Source of the DNA: Pycnococcus provasolii
Taxonomy: Eukaryota; Chlorophyta; Pseudoscourfieldiophyceae; Pseudoscourfieldiales
Length of the DNA: 64,000 nucleotides
NCBI GenBank assembly: GCA_049487715.1
Contig: CP150576.1
Coordinates: forward strand, 434,001 to 498,000
Reading direction: 5' to 3'
In this document: one piece after another, positions 21,501-31,370 of the stretch
How positions within the stretch are numbered: position 1 is the first letter of the stretch
Layout of the letters: the number at the start of each line of letters is the position of its first letter
Notes under the pieces: generated by a model
Database searches by the model: none
The model's input: the letters and a program-made list of their open reading frames with translations, nothing else
Told to the model about the DNA's origin: nothing
Position numbers and translations under genes: made by a program

Positions 21501-23604
21501 AGCAAAGGATGCGAGCAACTCACGCGGCCGCGTTCTTCTCTTCGCGGACTGCGACGCTGCACCACTTTCTGGTGCACTAGAGAACGATGGCTGGGATGTC
21601 GCGACGTGCGCGGTGGTTGATGAGAATAAACCAGAGCACACGGGCGCCTTGACCGTGCGTAGCGGTGAGGATGAGCTGGAGGGGGATCTTGGGGCAGTTC
21701 TAGAAGCACAGAGCAGGGACTCTGGTGGTCTTCCATCGAAGGTGGTAGTGCTTTCTAGCGGACTGAGCGATGAAGAACTCCGCGAAGTTGGTTCGGTGCA
21801 TGCGTACAGCTACAGTGGCTGGGTTCTGCTTCGCAACTTGTCAGTGGCTCTGTCGCGTTATCCGGATGTCGAGGTGACAGTACATGTCGTCGCCGCCGGA
21901 CTGGTGGCGGTGTCGGAGGGCGAAAAGATTCGCCCGTCGGCGTCGCTGCTGACTGGCCCGGCCATTGTGGCGCCGCAGGAATATCCCAACATATCTGTTC
22001 AGCTCGTTGACGTGCCGCTTGGCGCTGCCATGCTTGCGTCGCGCACTGTCGCCGCAATTGCCGCCGAGCTGCGTTTGCCAACTCTCGAGCCTGCGGACAA
22101 GATTATTGCAATACGCAGAAATCGAACGTGGCGCCTGTCGTACGAGCCTGCGTTCGCAGCAGCGCCGTCGCACAGCTCTGTCGCGGATGCCGCCCTCGCT
22201 CGTGGTATGGACGAGCTTGGCGCTGGCGGTAGCTATCTGCTAACGGGCGGTCTCGGGCGCATTGGGTTGAAGCTTGCGAGAAGCATTGCCGCGGCGGTTG
22301 CAGCGCGAGGAACGAGTGCGACGTTGTACATGCAGACGCGCTCAGGCTTCCCAGAGCGTGACGCATGGCAAGCCGCCGCTTCGTGCCCGAGCGCGGAGAG
22401 ACATGCCGTGTGCAGTGCGCTGCTCGACATCGAGGCGGCTGGCGAAGGCGCTGTGACAGTGCACGTGATTCGCGCGAACATTGCAGATCGTGTTGAGGTG
22501 GATGCCATGCTTCGTACCATCTCCGAGACGACGGCCACCACGCAACTGACTGGACTGCTGCATCTTGCCGGCGATATGGACCTCCGTTACCTTGCTGACT
22601 GCACGAGCAAGTCGCTGCGGCGCCTGGCCGAGCCAAAGGTGGCATCGTTGCACAATCTCGTTGATGGTGCTCGCGTGGTGTTCTCCTCGATTTCATTTGC
22701 GGCGACGTTCTCATCCATGGCGGGTGTGCTCGGTGGGTATCAGATGGGTGCATACACGAGTGCAAACTCTTACATGGATGCATACAGCCACGCCGTCTCC
22801 TTCGACGATGACAACTGCATCGCAAGGCGGTGGGTAAGCGTTTGCTGGGACGACTGGAAGCAGGAGTACGCGGCGAATGAGCAGAATGCCGCATACGCGC
22901 TTAACAATCATGACAGATTTGCCATCGATGCCGACGAGGGATTCCGAGCGCTTGCGTATGCAATTGGCATGGAAAGCGAGCCTCAGATTCTCGTTTCGAC
23001 GCGTCCTGTTCAAGGCCGTATGGAGCGATGGTGGTATCACCGTTCGTCATCGCTAGGCAGCTCTTCGAGCGACGATGGCGAGGATTCCTCCATGTCGGGT
23101 CACTCTGACGGCGCCAGTGAGTCTTACGGCGGTGTACTTGGAATCTGCTGCGCTGCCTATGCGACGGTTCTAGGGCTTGGGCGCGCCTCGACGGTATCTC
23201 CGAGTGATAGCTTCTACGCGCTTGGCGGTGACAGCTTGCTGACAGCCAAGGTGCTGAGCACGCTAAGAAAGTCGCTACCGTCGGAGTACGCATCCAGCCT
23301 TCGTCTGGAGAATGTGATTTCGAATCCAACGCCGTCATCGCTTGCGGAGTGCATCGAGGGGTTAGAAAAGACAACGTCTTCCGCCGCGGAGAAGAATGGC
23401 CGGTCATTACCGCGGAATGAGAGCGCGATGTCTGCTGGCGGCATGTACGACAGTGCGGGCAGCAGGCCTCGCAAGCGCCGCGGCGCCGCCGCCCCTGCGT
23501 CAACGCGGTCGAGCACATCAGGCTCGAATCGTGGACAGGAGAGCGACGACAGCTTGCTCGGTGAAAGCGCGGAATTCCAGCTGGATGACCACATCGTTTT
23601 GTAG
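15587..23604 (+). CDS. Hybrid NRPS/PKS megasynthase: TE-A-PCP-KS-AT-KR-ACP, with a one-base frame change in the TE
   Basis: Domains by nucleotide. TE of type II (15660-16400) with GHSVGA serine and the GDHFYL histidine. Adenylation domain (about 16480-18090) with LSSGTTGKPK, FRTGD and NTGKLDRKRLP. Peptidyl carrier (about 18150-18420, GGNSL). Ketosynthase (about 18540-19950) with Cys in QTSCSTSL, EAHGTATKLGDPIE and KGGIGHAN. Acyltransferase (about 20255-21140) with FPGQGSQ, GHSIGE and AFHSP, which favours malonyl-CoA. A linker/structural half (21330-22220) precedes the ketoreductase (about 22230-22850) with TGGLGRIG and the S-Y-N triad. Acyl carrier (about 23130-23360, LGGDSL). The tail is basic and Ser-rich. 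There is no condensation, dehydratase or C-terminal release domain. The TE start and the TE end are in different frames. The change maps to an interrupted ACG run at about 16280-16300, where a single missing base fits. An alternative is two separate proteins. The adenylation pocket lacks the usual Asp235 (Val), so the starter may not be an alpha-amino acid. Confidence 0.9.
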
Positions 23605-23997
23605 TCAGCGTCCATATGATCATCGATGCCATCGTCTTGGACAATCGCTTCGAACTAACCATAACTACGTTACGTTAAATTAAGGGGCCATTTCCTGAAA
23701 ACAAACAAAAGGGCAAAATCCAAATATTGACCCATCAATGCTAAATACATACTCGTTTAAACTTATTGCTGATTTTTTTCAAAAATATCTTCTTGAATGT
23801 TACTTTAACTTATTTTTTCGTGAAAAAACAAACTCACTTTTCGACCGTGCGTACGTGCACTACTCACTCACTCACTCACTGTACTGTCGTCGTCGTCTCC
23901 ACTCACCACCAGAAGATAGGCAGAGACACCACCACCAGGCCTGCACGAGCGAGAAAGAAGTGACAAACTAAAACTAAGGTTAGCATAGCTTTGTTAG

Positions 23998-24108
23998 TTT
24001 TTGGATCCCCTATTCGGGGAGCGCCTCCATCAGATTGTGTTTGTTGCGGATGAGCGCAAGGAGATTTACGACAGCAACGACGAGCAGAACTACACGGTGC
24101 GGCTGTAG
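23998..24108 (+). pseudogene. Orphan coding-like fragment, 36 codons ending in a stop
   Basis: Between an in-frame stop at 23995 and a TAG at 24106 the sequence reads as ordinary charged protein (for example LHQIVFVADERKEIYDSND), with codon choice like neighbouring genes, inside otherwise AT-rich DNA. There is no ATG. It could be the 3' end of a decayed gene or a terminal exon whose upstream exon I cannot identify. The family is not recognised. Confidence 0.35.
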
Positions 24109-24304
24109 TAGTACGTTACCGTAGCTTCTCATTTCAGAGGTACCCTTAACTTCATTTTTCTTTCTTTCTTTACATGTTTTTTGGAAAGAACAAATTTAGT
24201 TCCCATGCAGTGCCTTCCTTCCTTAAAGTTTACCTTGTTCACTTCATGTATTTCCCTATTTTATTTTTCGGGTTTTAATTTCGATTCGGGTTTAAAATTC
24301 GTGC

Positions 24305-24369
24305 GGTATATACCAGATATACCGCGGTATTGGTATATACCGGGATATACGGTACGCGCGTTTTCGCGC
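24305..24369. promoter_or_regulatory. Cluster of perfect dyads
   Basis: GGTATATACC occurs twice as a perfect palindrome (24305-24314 and 24332-24341), with ATACCGCGGTAT (24319-24330) between them and a GCGCG-TTTT-CGCGC hairpin at 24356-24369. Role unknown; possible protein-binding or cruciform-forming site. Confidence 0.5.
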
Positions 24370-24379
24370 ATACCAGTAT

Positions 24380-24820
24380 TTGTCCATCTATAATGGTGGG
24401 AAGGTTAGTTTTTGTAAACACCCGGCCCTCCCTCCCAGGTGCCGCCTCCTTGCGAGATGCCCGAAAGGGCGTCAACTGGACAGCCTGTTTATTAAGCAGC
24501 TGACCGTTGATGGCATCGGAGGCGGGGGTATCGAGTTTTTGGCATTCAACATCCAGTGCTCTTCTTTCTCAGGGGCTACTCAAAAGCTCGAGATCAAGCG
24601 GATGGTGTCCACGCACGGCCCGAGTATCTTAACTCTTAAGAAGACGGAGAGCCACCTGGGAGGAGCAAATATTCCTTCAGGAGTCCTACCTAACCGGCTA
24701 ACTAAAGGGCGTCAACTCCCTAGTCCCTCGAGCGGACTGCACCCGCTGCCTCGAGATCCCTCTCCGCGTGTTGTTGGGATACAACAGGATAACTACGAAG
24801 TACAACAAGCAAGGTGTTGA
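24380..24820 (+). other. Doubtful open frame, 146 codons, flanked inside by 14-bp direct repeats
   Basis: The middle of this frame (about 24465-24660) has protein-like composition, for example LFIKQLTVDGIGGGGIEFL. The ends look non-coding and the frame overlaps the 5' flank of the next gene. The 14-mer AAAGGGCGTCAACT occurs at 24464-24477 and again at 24704-24717, exactly 240 bp apart. It may be a relic of an inserted or duplicated sequence. Not recognised. Confidence 0.22.
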
Positions 24821-24983
24821 ACATTGTTGTTGGGACTTGGGAATAACATTCCTCCCCGAACGAACGAATCCCTTCCCCCCCCAATTCACAAACCCCGAAT
24901 TCACCATTCCTCCTTCTTCCCCCGGCCGCGGCCGCGCACTGATCCGGTTCCAGCACACCACACGGATCGAAGAACGTCTTGCC

Positions 24984-27344
24984 ATGTCCGTCAGTTCAAG
25001 GCGCATGTACCTTACCCCTCCTGGTACCCTGAAGTCTTCGTCGTCATTGTCGTTTTCAAGAAGCCATCGCAATGTTCTTTTGTGGTTATTAATAGTAAAC
25101 GCGGTACTACTACACTTCATGTACACGTTGGGCATATTTGGTTTTGGTAATTCTCTTATTGGGGGTGGGTTTTCTTACCTTTGGTGGTGGCAAGCACCCA
25201 CGCTCGAGCAAATGGAAGCGTCCAAGGAACATACACGGAAGACGTGGTGGGAACAAGTACGTGCGGAAAACCTTAGAAGAAGAGAACGTAGGAAAAATCA
25301 AATGATACAACAAGGCATATATGCGGAGGATGGTGACAGTAAGCCGGTGCGAAGTAAGAGTGTCATCAGACGCGAGTTCCCGGACCTCAGGGGGAAGGCG
25401 CTCAAGAGAGCTTCGCGGAGGCAGCCCGTCGAAGTTGCAAATAGCGACGCGTTGGGGGAACTCGACCCAGAGACGTTCGACTCAGCACGTGCGACGGGAA
25501 TACGAGCAGACTCGCCGCCTCTCGGTGCCAGCGTACTCTGGCGACGGTTCGTACACAGGAGGGAGGACGTAACCGGCGCGCCGGCAACGGGCAGAGTCAC
25601 CGCAACGTGGGCCAAAGAGCTGCTCGTCGCTGTGTTCGAACTGCGTGACGAGAAGATGGGAAAGTCAGTCCTGCACGTCGTACGAAGATCAGCCGCAAAC
25701 GGACTCGAAGAAAACGTCGGTGCCGAAGATGGCGCGACGGCCACACCTTCGTGGTCACGTTCCAACCTGGTGGTGCCATCCCTTCCGCAGCAGCTGAAAC
25801 GACGCATGGATACACGGCGCGAACAAGTGCTGAAAGCGGCGAAACGCAAGGATGCTAGCCAGTTCAAGTACAAGGTTGCGAACCACGGCGAGTTCATCGA
25901 GGAGGCGGCCGCAGCTGGCGCATTCGAGGGTTCCGACAGCTCGCTCAGCGAGGCTGATCGAGATGCGCTGCTGTACGTGAAGGAGCACGGCGGCAGCCAC
26001 CACACCACTCCTATCCTTCACTACCATGAGGAGTTGGACGTACTTCACCTCTTCTACGTCGTTGTGAAGCCCACCGCGCCCGCGTGCGCGACGGAGGCAG
26101 CCACAGCGCGCGCCGCCGCACGCACGAGAGGCGGTGCGGTGTTCGTCATCACGTCGTCGGACAGAGGGAGGTCGTGGACATACCCTCCTCGGAGCCTGCA
26201 GGACGACACGCTGTGGATGCAAGGCCTCGGTGCGCTCAACGATGGCATGCGCCTTGGTGCAAGCATGCTGGTGCAGCCTCCCACGCGACGGGGAGGGCAC
26301 GATAAGCTGCCGGAGACTTGGATGCTTCCGTTCGTGCGCGATGCGGATACGTGCACCAATACCGAGGCGTACTCGAGCATTGGGACGCTGTACAGCGAGG
26401 ACAAAGGATCGAGCTGGCGCATTTTAAATCCGCCTCCAGCCACGGACCTTGAGCGTGGCGCCGGCAAACCTGGCTCGGGCATGCATTTCACGGACCCGCA
26501 GCTGCTGGAGGTGACGATCCCACTTCTCGGCACGGGCTTGACGCAGAATTGGATCCTAGGCTTGTATCGTGGCACTGCCCCAGTCACGAACAGGGAGAAG
26601 CGCAGCGTCGCGGCGCCTTCGGCACTGCCATCGCCTCCGTCAACACAGGCGGAGGTGCACGCGCATCTCTACTGGTCGAAGAGCTATGACAATGGCCGAC
26701 AGTGGGAGCCAAGCAATCGCGTCAGCATTGAAAATGTGCCGTATTCTCTGCGCGACCTTGGCTTCATGGGAGGATCGCCGTTCTTCGCGCTCACATCGCG
26801 CGTGGGATATGGCGATGCTGCGAGCGACGTTCTGCTTATAGCACATAACGACCACGCCGGCGGCTCCGCACTCTGCGAGCAGTGCCGCACGCGCCTTCGG
26901 CTCAGTGCGGTTCGTGACATCGGCATTGGAATGCGCGATGCAAGCCGGGAGTTTGGCACGCTTGGTCATGGTGCGATGGGCACACCTGGCGCTGGCGGCC
27001 CATTCGTGCAGTCGCAACTCGTTCAGCTCGAGGCTCGTCGAGAGGCTGGTCTTCGCATAGACCACCCGATTATGGTTCACGCCGCAAAGCGACTTCCGAA
27101 TGGCCGCATGGACGCCCCTCAGGACTCGAGTGGGTGCATTCGAGTTTTGGTATTGTACTCTGTGGCGTACAATCGCACGGAGAGTGTGTTTGTTCGGGAG
27201 GGCGACCACGGCAAGGGCGCATTGAACGCGCGCTTCGGGCATGCGCACGAGGATCTCGAGCAAGTTTGGCTCGCCGAGCCTGAGGGTATCAAGGAAGCGC
27301 TTGTGAAGGTGTGTGACACTCCTGAATATGTGCAGAATGGATAG
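24984..27344 (+). CDS. Sialidase-like (BNR/Asp-box) type II membrane protein
   Basis: 786 residues from the ATG at 24984. This start is preferred because the frame upstream is not protein-like and a signal anchor follows (LLWLLIVNAVLLHFMYTLGI, about residues 34-53), predicting a Golgi or surface type II protein. A basic stem leads to a six-bladed sialidase-type domain with three visible Asp boxes: SSDRGRSW (about 390), SEDKGSSW (about 470) and SYDNGRQW (about 566). The segments HTTPILHYHEELDVLHLFY and FMGGSPFFALTSR are typical of BNR-repeat-like families. The catalytic arginine triad, Tyr/Glu pair and Asp of true sialidases cannot be assigned with confidence, so hydrolase activity on sialic acids is not proven. 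It is convergent with a sulfotransferase, 98 bp between stops, which suggests but does not prove a shared role in glycan handling. Confidence 0.72.
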   Translation: MSVSSRRMYLTPPGTLKSSSSLSFSRSHRNVLLWLLIVNAVLLHFMYTLGIFGFGNSLIGGGFSYLWWWQAPTLEQMEASKEHTRKTWWEQVRAENLRRRERRKNQMIQQGIYAEDGDSKPVRSKSVIRREFPDLRGKALKRASRRQPVEVANSDALGELDPETFDSARATGIRADSPPLGASVLWRRFVHRREDVTGAPATGRVTATWAKELLVAVFELRDEKMGKSVLHVVRRSAANGLEENVGAEDGATATPSWSRSNLVVPSLPQQLKRRMDTRREQVLKAAKRKDASQFKYKVANHGEFIEEAAAAGAFEGSDSSLSEADRDALLYVKEHGGSHHTTPILHYHEELDVLHLFYVVVKPTAPACATEAATARAAARTRGGAVFVITSSDRGRSWTYPPRSLQDDTLWMQGLGALNDGMRLGASMLVQPPTRRGGHDKLPETWMLPFVRDADTCTNTEAYSSIGTLYSEDKGSSWRILNPPPATDLERGAGKPGSGMHFTDPQLLEVTIPLLGTGLTQNWILGLYRGTAPVTNREKRSVAAPSALPSPPSTQAEVHAHLYWSKSYDNGRQWEPSNRVSIENVPYSLRDLGFMGGSPFFALTSRVGYGDAASDVLLIAHNDHAGGSALCEQCRTRLRLSAVRDIGIGMRDASREFGTLGHGAMGTPGAGGPFVQSQLVQLEARREAGLRIDHPIMVHAAKRLPNGRMDAPQDSSGCIRVLVLYSVAYNRTESVFVREGDHGKGALNARFGHAHEDLEQVWLAEPEGIKEALVKVCDTPEYVQNG

Positions 27345-27442
27345 CTTAAAGTTTACCTATTTGTTGTTAATATGAAAATACTGTATCTGATTTATCTTTC
27401 TAAAAAAAAAACAAAACCACTGCCACTGCCACTGCCGCCAAC

Positions 27443-28664
27443 TTACTCGGTGATCTCGCACAACCTCTTCTCGGCGTCCGCGTCGAGTCGAATGGGCATG
27501 GACGAGTACGACGACCGCGCGAGCTGGACTCTCCGCTCGATGGGGCCTTTCGCCTGCTCCCACGAGTCGATGCCCAGCTCCTCGTAGATCCTCCGCAGCG
27601 TGCCCACCGTGTCCGCCATGAACTCCTGGAACGGCACCACCACGAGCTGGCCGGGCGGGATGAGGTGCCTGTCTCGCTCGAAGCTCTCGATCAGCTCCTT
27701 GTAGCACTGCGCCGTTTCCTCGACGCCGCGCAGGTGGCTGATGGGGCGGTGCAGACCGAGCAAGACGCCGAGCTTCTCCTTGACGATCACGAGCGACCGG
27801 ATCGAGTCTCTCGCCCTGCGCTCGAGGAACACGAAGCGCGCGCCTGGAAAGATCTCCATCAGCGCCTGGATCCGCGCCGTGTGCGCCGAGTTTTTGATGA
27901 GAAGCTGCGTCTTCCCTGCGCCGTCGTACAGCCACGTGAGCTGCGCGTATCGTACTAACGCGCGCCTGAAGGCGCGGGTGGTATTCGTCACGCAACGTCG
28001 GAAGTGCGGGACGTAGTCGTGGCAAAACACGACGCCCGCCATGTTCGTGTCTAAGCAGTTCCTGCAAATGCCGTACTCGTCCTCCTGCGGGTCGTCTCCG
28101 TCCCACGCAACGTGGTCGATGGGCCGAAACTTCTGAAAGATGCACGCAACGTACCAGCGCAAGAGCGTCTTGCAGATGAGCGATATCTGCGGAGCTATTG
28201 TTTGGCTGTTGCGCGTCGTGGCCATGGTGGGGTCGCAGGCGAGGAGCTGGTGCATGTACGTCGTGCCGCTCCTCCAGTGCCCGATGATGATGACAGGATT
28301 TCGCGGGAAGGTTTGCTGTCTGAGCCAGTACCAGTACAGCACGTCCTGCAGTATTGCCAGTGGTTCGATGAGCAGGCCCGTGAAAAACAGCGAGAGCACG
28401 GTCAGGTACTTCGAAGGGTGCGGCAAGCCCCACAGTAGGCCAGTGAGCAGGGCGAGCGGCCTAACGAACACGGCGACGCTCAACGCGTCACCAAGCTTTC
28501 CGAAGCACGATTGTCTTGCATAGTACCACTGGTTGTCGTCGTTCTTCTGAAGGTGTGCATCGTTTGCGGCACCTCCTCCTCCTTCGACGTCCGTTGCGTC
28601 CGTTGCATCCGTCGCGATCGGCCTCGGCTGGCTTCACTTCATATGGCTTCACCTTAGGCACCAT
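27443..28664 (-). CDS. Membrane-associated sulfotransferase, two exons
   Basis: PAPS-dependent sulfotransferase of the Sulfotransferase_3 type. The 5'-phosphosulfate loop is GHWRSGTTYMHQLL and the 3'-phosphate site is RRARDSIRSL; hydrophobic segments near the N-terminus suggest a membrane position, probably Golgi. The main exon is 27443-28546. No in-frame ATG precedes it: the frame stays open through QWYYARQSCFGK and a Gly/Asp-rich stretch to a stop. A start ATG at 28664 in the other frame, followed by AAG-GTGAAG, can be joined to a CACCTTCAG acceptor by an intron at 28547-28652 (106 nt), giving MVPK-KNDDNQWYY. A second donor 15 nt downstream (91-nt intron) also keeps frame. The catalytic domain is secure; the first exon is inferred. 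The acceptor substrate is unknown. Confidence 0.82.
28547..28652 (-). other. Predicted intron in the sulfotransferase gene (106 nt; 91-nt alternative)
   Basis: GTGAAG donor after AAG and CACCTTCAG acceptor, length 1 modulo 3, which exactly reconciles the ATG frame with the enzyme frame. Confidence 0.55.
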
Positions 28665-29661
28665 GATAAGCCGCCGCTATTGGCTAGCACACGAGCACAC
28701 AAGAGCACACCTAGGACACACTTAGGAGCACACCTCCCCTAACTTACCAAACTAAAAACGTTACTAAAAACCTTTAAGAACGTCTTAAGAATGAAAAACA
28801 CAGAAAAAAACGAAAAAACGAAAAAACGAAAAAGTTGGGAATGAAAAAAAAACAGGATGAATTCGAGGTGACACCGAGAAAACAAAAAGACGCGGCAGTC
28901 AGTCAAGAGACCTCTCTCGTACTCCAGACGTGGCTTAGCAAACGAGTCACTCGACTTGGAAGCGTTTATGTTCACCGTTACGGTACAGCTCAACGGTTCA
29001 TCTCAACGGTACAGCTCACGTGATCACCTCTCGTGACCACCTCTCGAGACCAATCCTGGGACAACCTTAACCTTGGTCGACGAGGCGCTCGTCAGATACT
29101 CAGATGGAGTCAGACAGACGGTCAAGACACCTGGTGCCTGGTGGTCAAGACACCTGGTGCGCGCTCTATGTAAACTTTACCAGGTGGCGCAACTAAAATT
29201 CCTCTGCAAGATTCACCACCTATCGTACTGTTGGAAGAGAGATCTCGAGATGCATGGATCCAAGTGGCAGCAAGTGCCAAGTGGCGCCGCCTGCGTCCTG
29301 CGCCCTGCGTCCTGCGTCCTGCGATGCATGGGGATGCCGTTGGCCGTTGCCGGAGGTGGTACAAATAATAGAAAGGCGGCGTTGCTTGCTTGCTTGGGAG
29401 TTGCTTGGGACCCACAGGCCTGTTCGACCTCTGGAGGGGGAACGGGAAAGTGACCACCTCCGCACTCCGCAAGTGGCAAGTGGCAACTGGCAGGGCACCA
29501 CCTGGCAGACTGGCAGACTGGCAGAGTGGTCATGGGATATAGCCCTTTATGTAGCAAACTTTATTGGGAAAAGCTCGCCTAGGGGCTGCCTGGGCTTGAT
29601 GAAGAAGAATATTCTCATTTATTACAGCATGCGTTAAGTTACAAAACTATAAAACGATTCG
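28665..29661. other. Intergenic region with short imperfect direct repeats
   Basis: This kilobase holds AGCACAC-type repeats (about 28690-28735), a doubled GGTCAAGACACCTGGTGC at about 29119 and 29141, TGCGTCC repeats (about 29292-29325) and TGGCA repeats (about 29475-29525). I find no coding signal. Confidence 0.55.
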
Positions 29662-31012
29662 TCAGAACAGCGGCACGATCGACTCCACCTTTTCGCCGCA
29701 TGCCGCACAGCGCGCAAACCCGTCATGCCACAGACCACGCTTTGAGTGTGCGCGCAGACATCGCGTCGCGAGGCAAAAGTAGCAGTACGAGCAGCCGCAC
29801 GGCGCGGCGACGTACGGGCGCACAGGCTCCGCGCAACCACACTGTGCGCACGGCTCGTCGAGTGTGGGCAGGTCGTCGACGTCCGACGACGGAGCTTTCG
29901 CTGCAGGAGGCAACGAGGCGGACGGCGCGGCGTTGCGATCTGACGCCAGCAGTCGCAGTAGTCGCGTTTTGGCCGCATCCTTGCGCGTCGCGCTGACGCG
30001 TCGACGAATCCACGCCGGCGGGTCAATGAGCACACTGAAGAGCGGGTAGAGTGCGACGAAGAGCTCGCTCATCTCGTAGAATGCTAGCTCTCGGTTCAGA
30101 TAGCTAGCATCCACGCGCGCAGAAGTGGCGGGTGCACTCGGCGACGTCGTTGGCGCGGATGTGGCTGCAGCTGCGGCGCCGGCGGCAGCCGTTTGCGTTC
30201 GGCTCGCGTCCACGACGCGCAGTCCGCAGAGCACGTGCGCGAGCGTCGCCTGTCCGCGTGACCCTCCTGCGAGGAAGAGCGCGAGGTGCACGACGGACAC
30301 GACGCGTCCCGCCGCGTCTGCGCGGTCGAACCACCTCTGGTGCTGCAGCGCCTGCGTGAGTCGTTCTTGTGCGCCCGTGTTCGTTCTTGTGCTGTCAGCT
30401 GCAGCGACGCGCGCTCTTCTCCTCGCGTCGGCAACGCGCGTGTTGACGAGGTCCCCGAGCATCCTCCATGCGTACGACGACGCGACACTCACGAGAACGA
30501 GCGAGGCGCACCTGAAGATGACTTTTGACGAGACTGAGGACTTTGGACTTCCCCCCGACCCTCCTCCTCCTCCTCCTCCTCCTCCTCCTGTGAAGCTGGA
30601 ACCCAAACCCGTCGGTTGAACTTTCAGGTTGAACAGTCTCATTCCAGGTGTGGCAGAGATTGCGGAGTTGCAGAGTCCCATGAATGCTAGAATAGAAGCA
30701 ATGGCAGTTTTCACTTCTGAGCTGTATCCTAGTAGAGATGCCCTTGACGACGGAAAGTACACTAAAATACTCACGAGGTTATCAAGAAGCAGACGTGCGA
30801 TTTCGTCATCGACGCGTGAAGCGTCTAACATGAGAACACGACTAGGACCAGGAGGAGGAGTTAAAGATGAAGACAAAAGGGGATGAAGATGAACGACCGG
30901 TTATACGAGGATACGAAGGTGACGAAGATGAAGGTGAAGATGAAGGTAGAGCATCAGCAGCATCAGCAGCAGGTACAGCAGGTTGTGCACCATGAATGTT
31001 GGCTGCTGACAT
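29662..31012 (-). CDS. PEX2: Peroxin-2 (PEX2), RING-type peroxisomal E3 ligase subunit, probably two exons
   Basis: Peroxisomal membrane RING protein that, with PEX10 and PEX12, ubiquitinates the import receptor PEX5. N-terminal RVLMLDASRVDDEI matches the conserved PEX2 opening (R-x-x-x-LDA-x-x-x-D-x-E). YLNRELAFYEMSELF matches the segment before the RING. The C-terminal RING is CAQCGC...PCGCSYCYFC...CAAC; the usual His of PCGH is Cys here. The main exon ends in the 5' direction at 30841, preceded on the minus strand by a branch-like CTTTAAC, a pyrimidine-rich tract and TAG. A first exon from the ATG at 31012 (MSAANIHGAQPAV) can be joined in frame by a donor at 30914 (73-nt intron) or 30923 (82-nt intron). 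A long Gly run interrupts the N-terminal half. Identity is strong; exon 1 is inferred. Confidence 0.85.
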
Positions 31013-31370
31013 TGAAAGGAAAAGCTGGAAATCAAGAGTTTGGCGAAAGAAAAGTCGCCCTGCGGGGGCCGGGAGAAATGCGTTCAAACGAGGTTGGAAA
31101 ATGGACCCCCACCTGTTGACGACGGGGATTGGGAACACCATCCAAACCCCTATACCAAACCCCTAACCAAACCCCGAAAGCTGGGCGAAAGAAACCAAAC
31201 CCCTACTTCTTACTCTTATCAAGAGAACCCATTTCGCACCCCTTGCTGCCTTGGGCCTTCCGGCCTTGTCCTCGCCATCGTGGCATGTTTCTTATCAATA
31301 GACTATCAACGCACGCAGCACGTCACACACTCGTCAAATATTTTATCGCACATCTGTGTTTGTCATAGAG
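31013..31370. promoter_or_regulatory. Divergent promoter region, PEX2 / DUF819 gene
   Basis: A 358-bp region between two divergent starts. It contains a degenerate telomere-like run (AAACCCCTA variants, about 31143-31176), 131 bp upstream of the PEX2 start. Confidence 0.5.

Larger units (their letters stand above)
23605..24983. other. Intergenic region with relic-like coding fragments and dyads
   Basis: AT-rich 3' flank to about 23860, an ACTC run (about 23864-23880), then coding-like fragments at 23998-24108 and about 24460-24700, listed separately. Between them is a cluster of palindromes (24305-24369). The 5' leader of the sialidase-like gene follows. None of these fragments joins obviously to a neighbour. 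Confidence 0.5.

Noticed and set aside
27357-28433. 358-codon alternative minus-strand frame overlapping the sulfotransferase
   Set aside because: Arg/His/Ala-rich out-of-frame shadow; the other frame carries the sulfotransferase PAPS motifs.
30125-30619. 164-codon plus-strand frame opposite PEX2
   Set aside because: Antisense to the PEX2 coding exon; Pro run mirrors the Gly run of PEX2.
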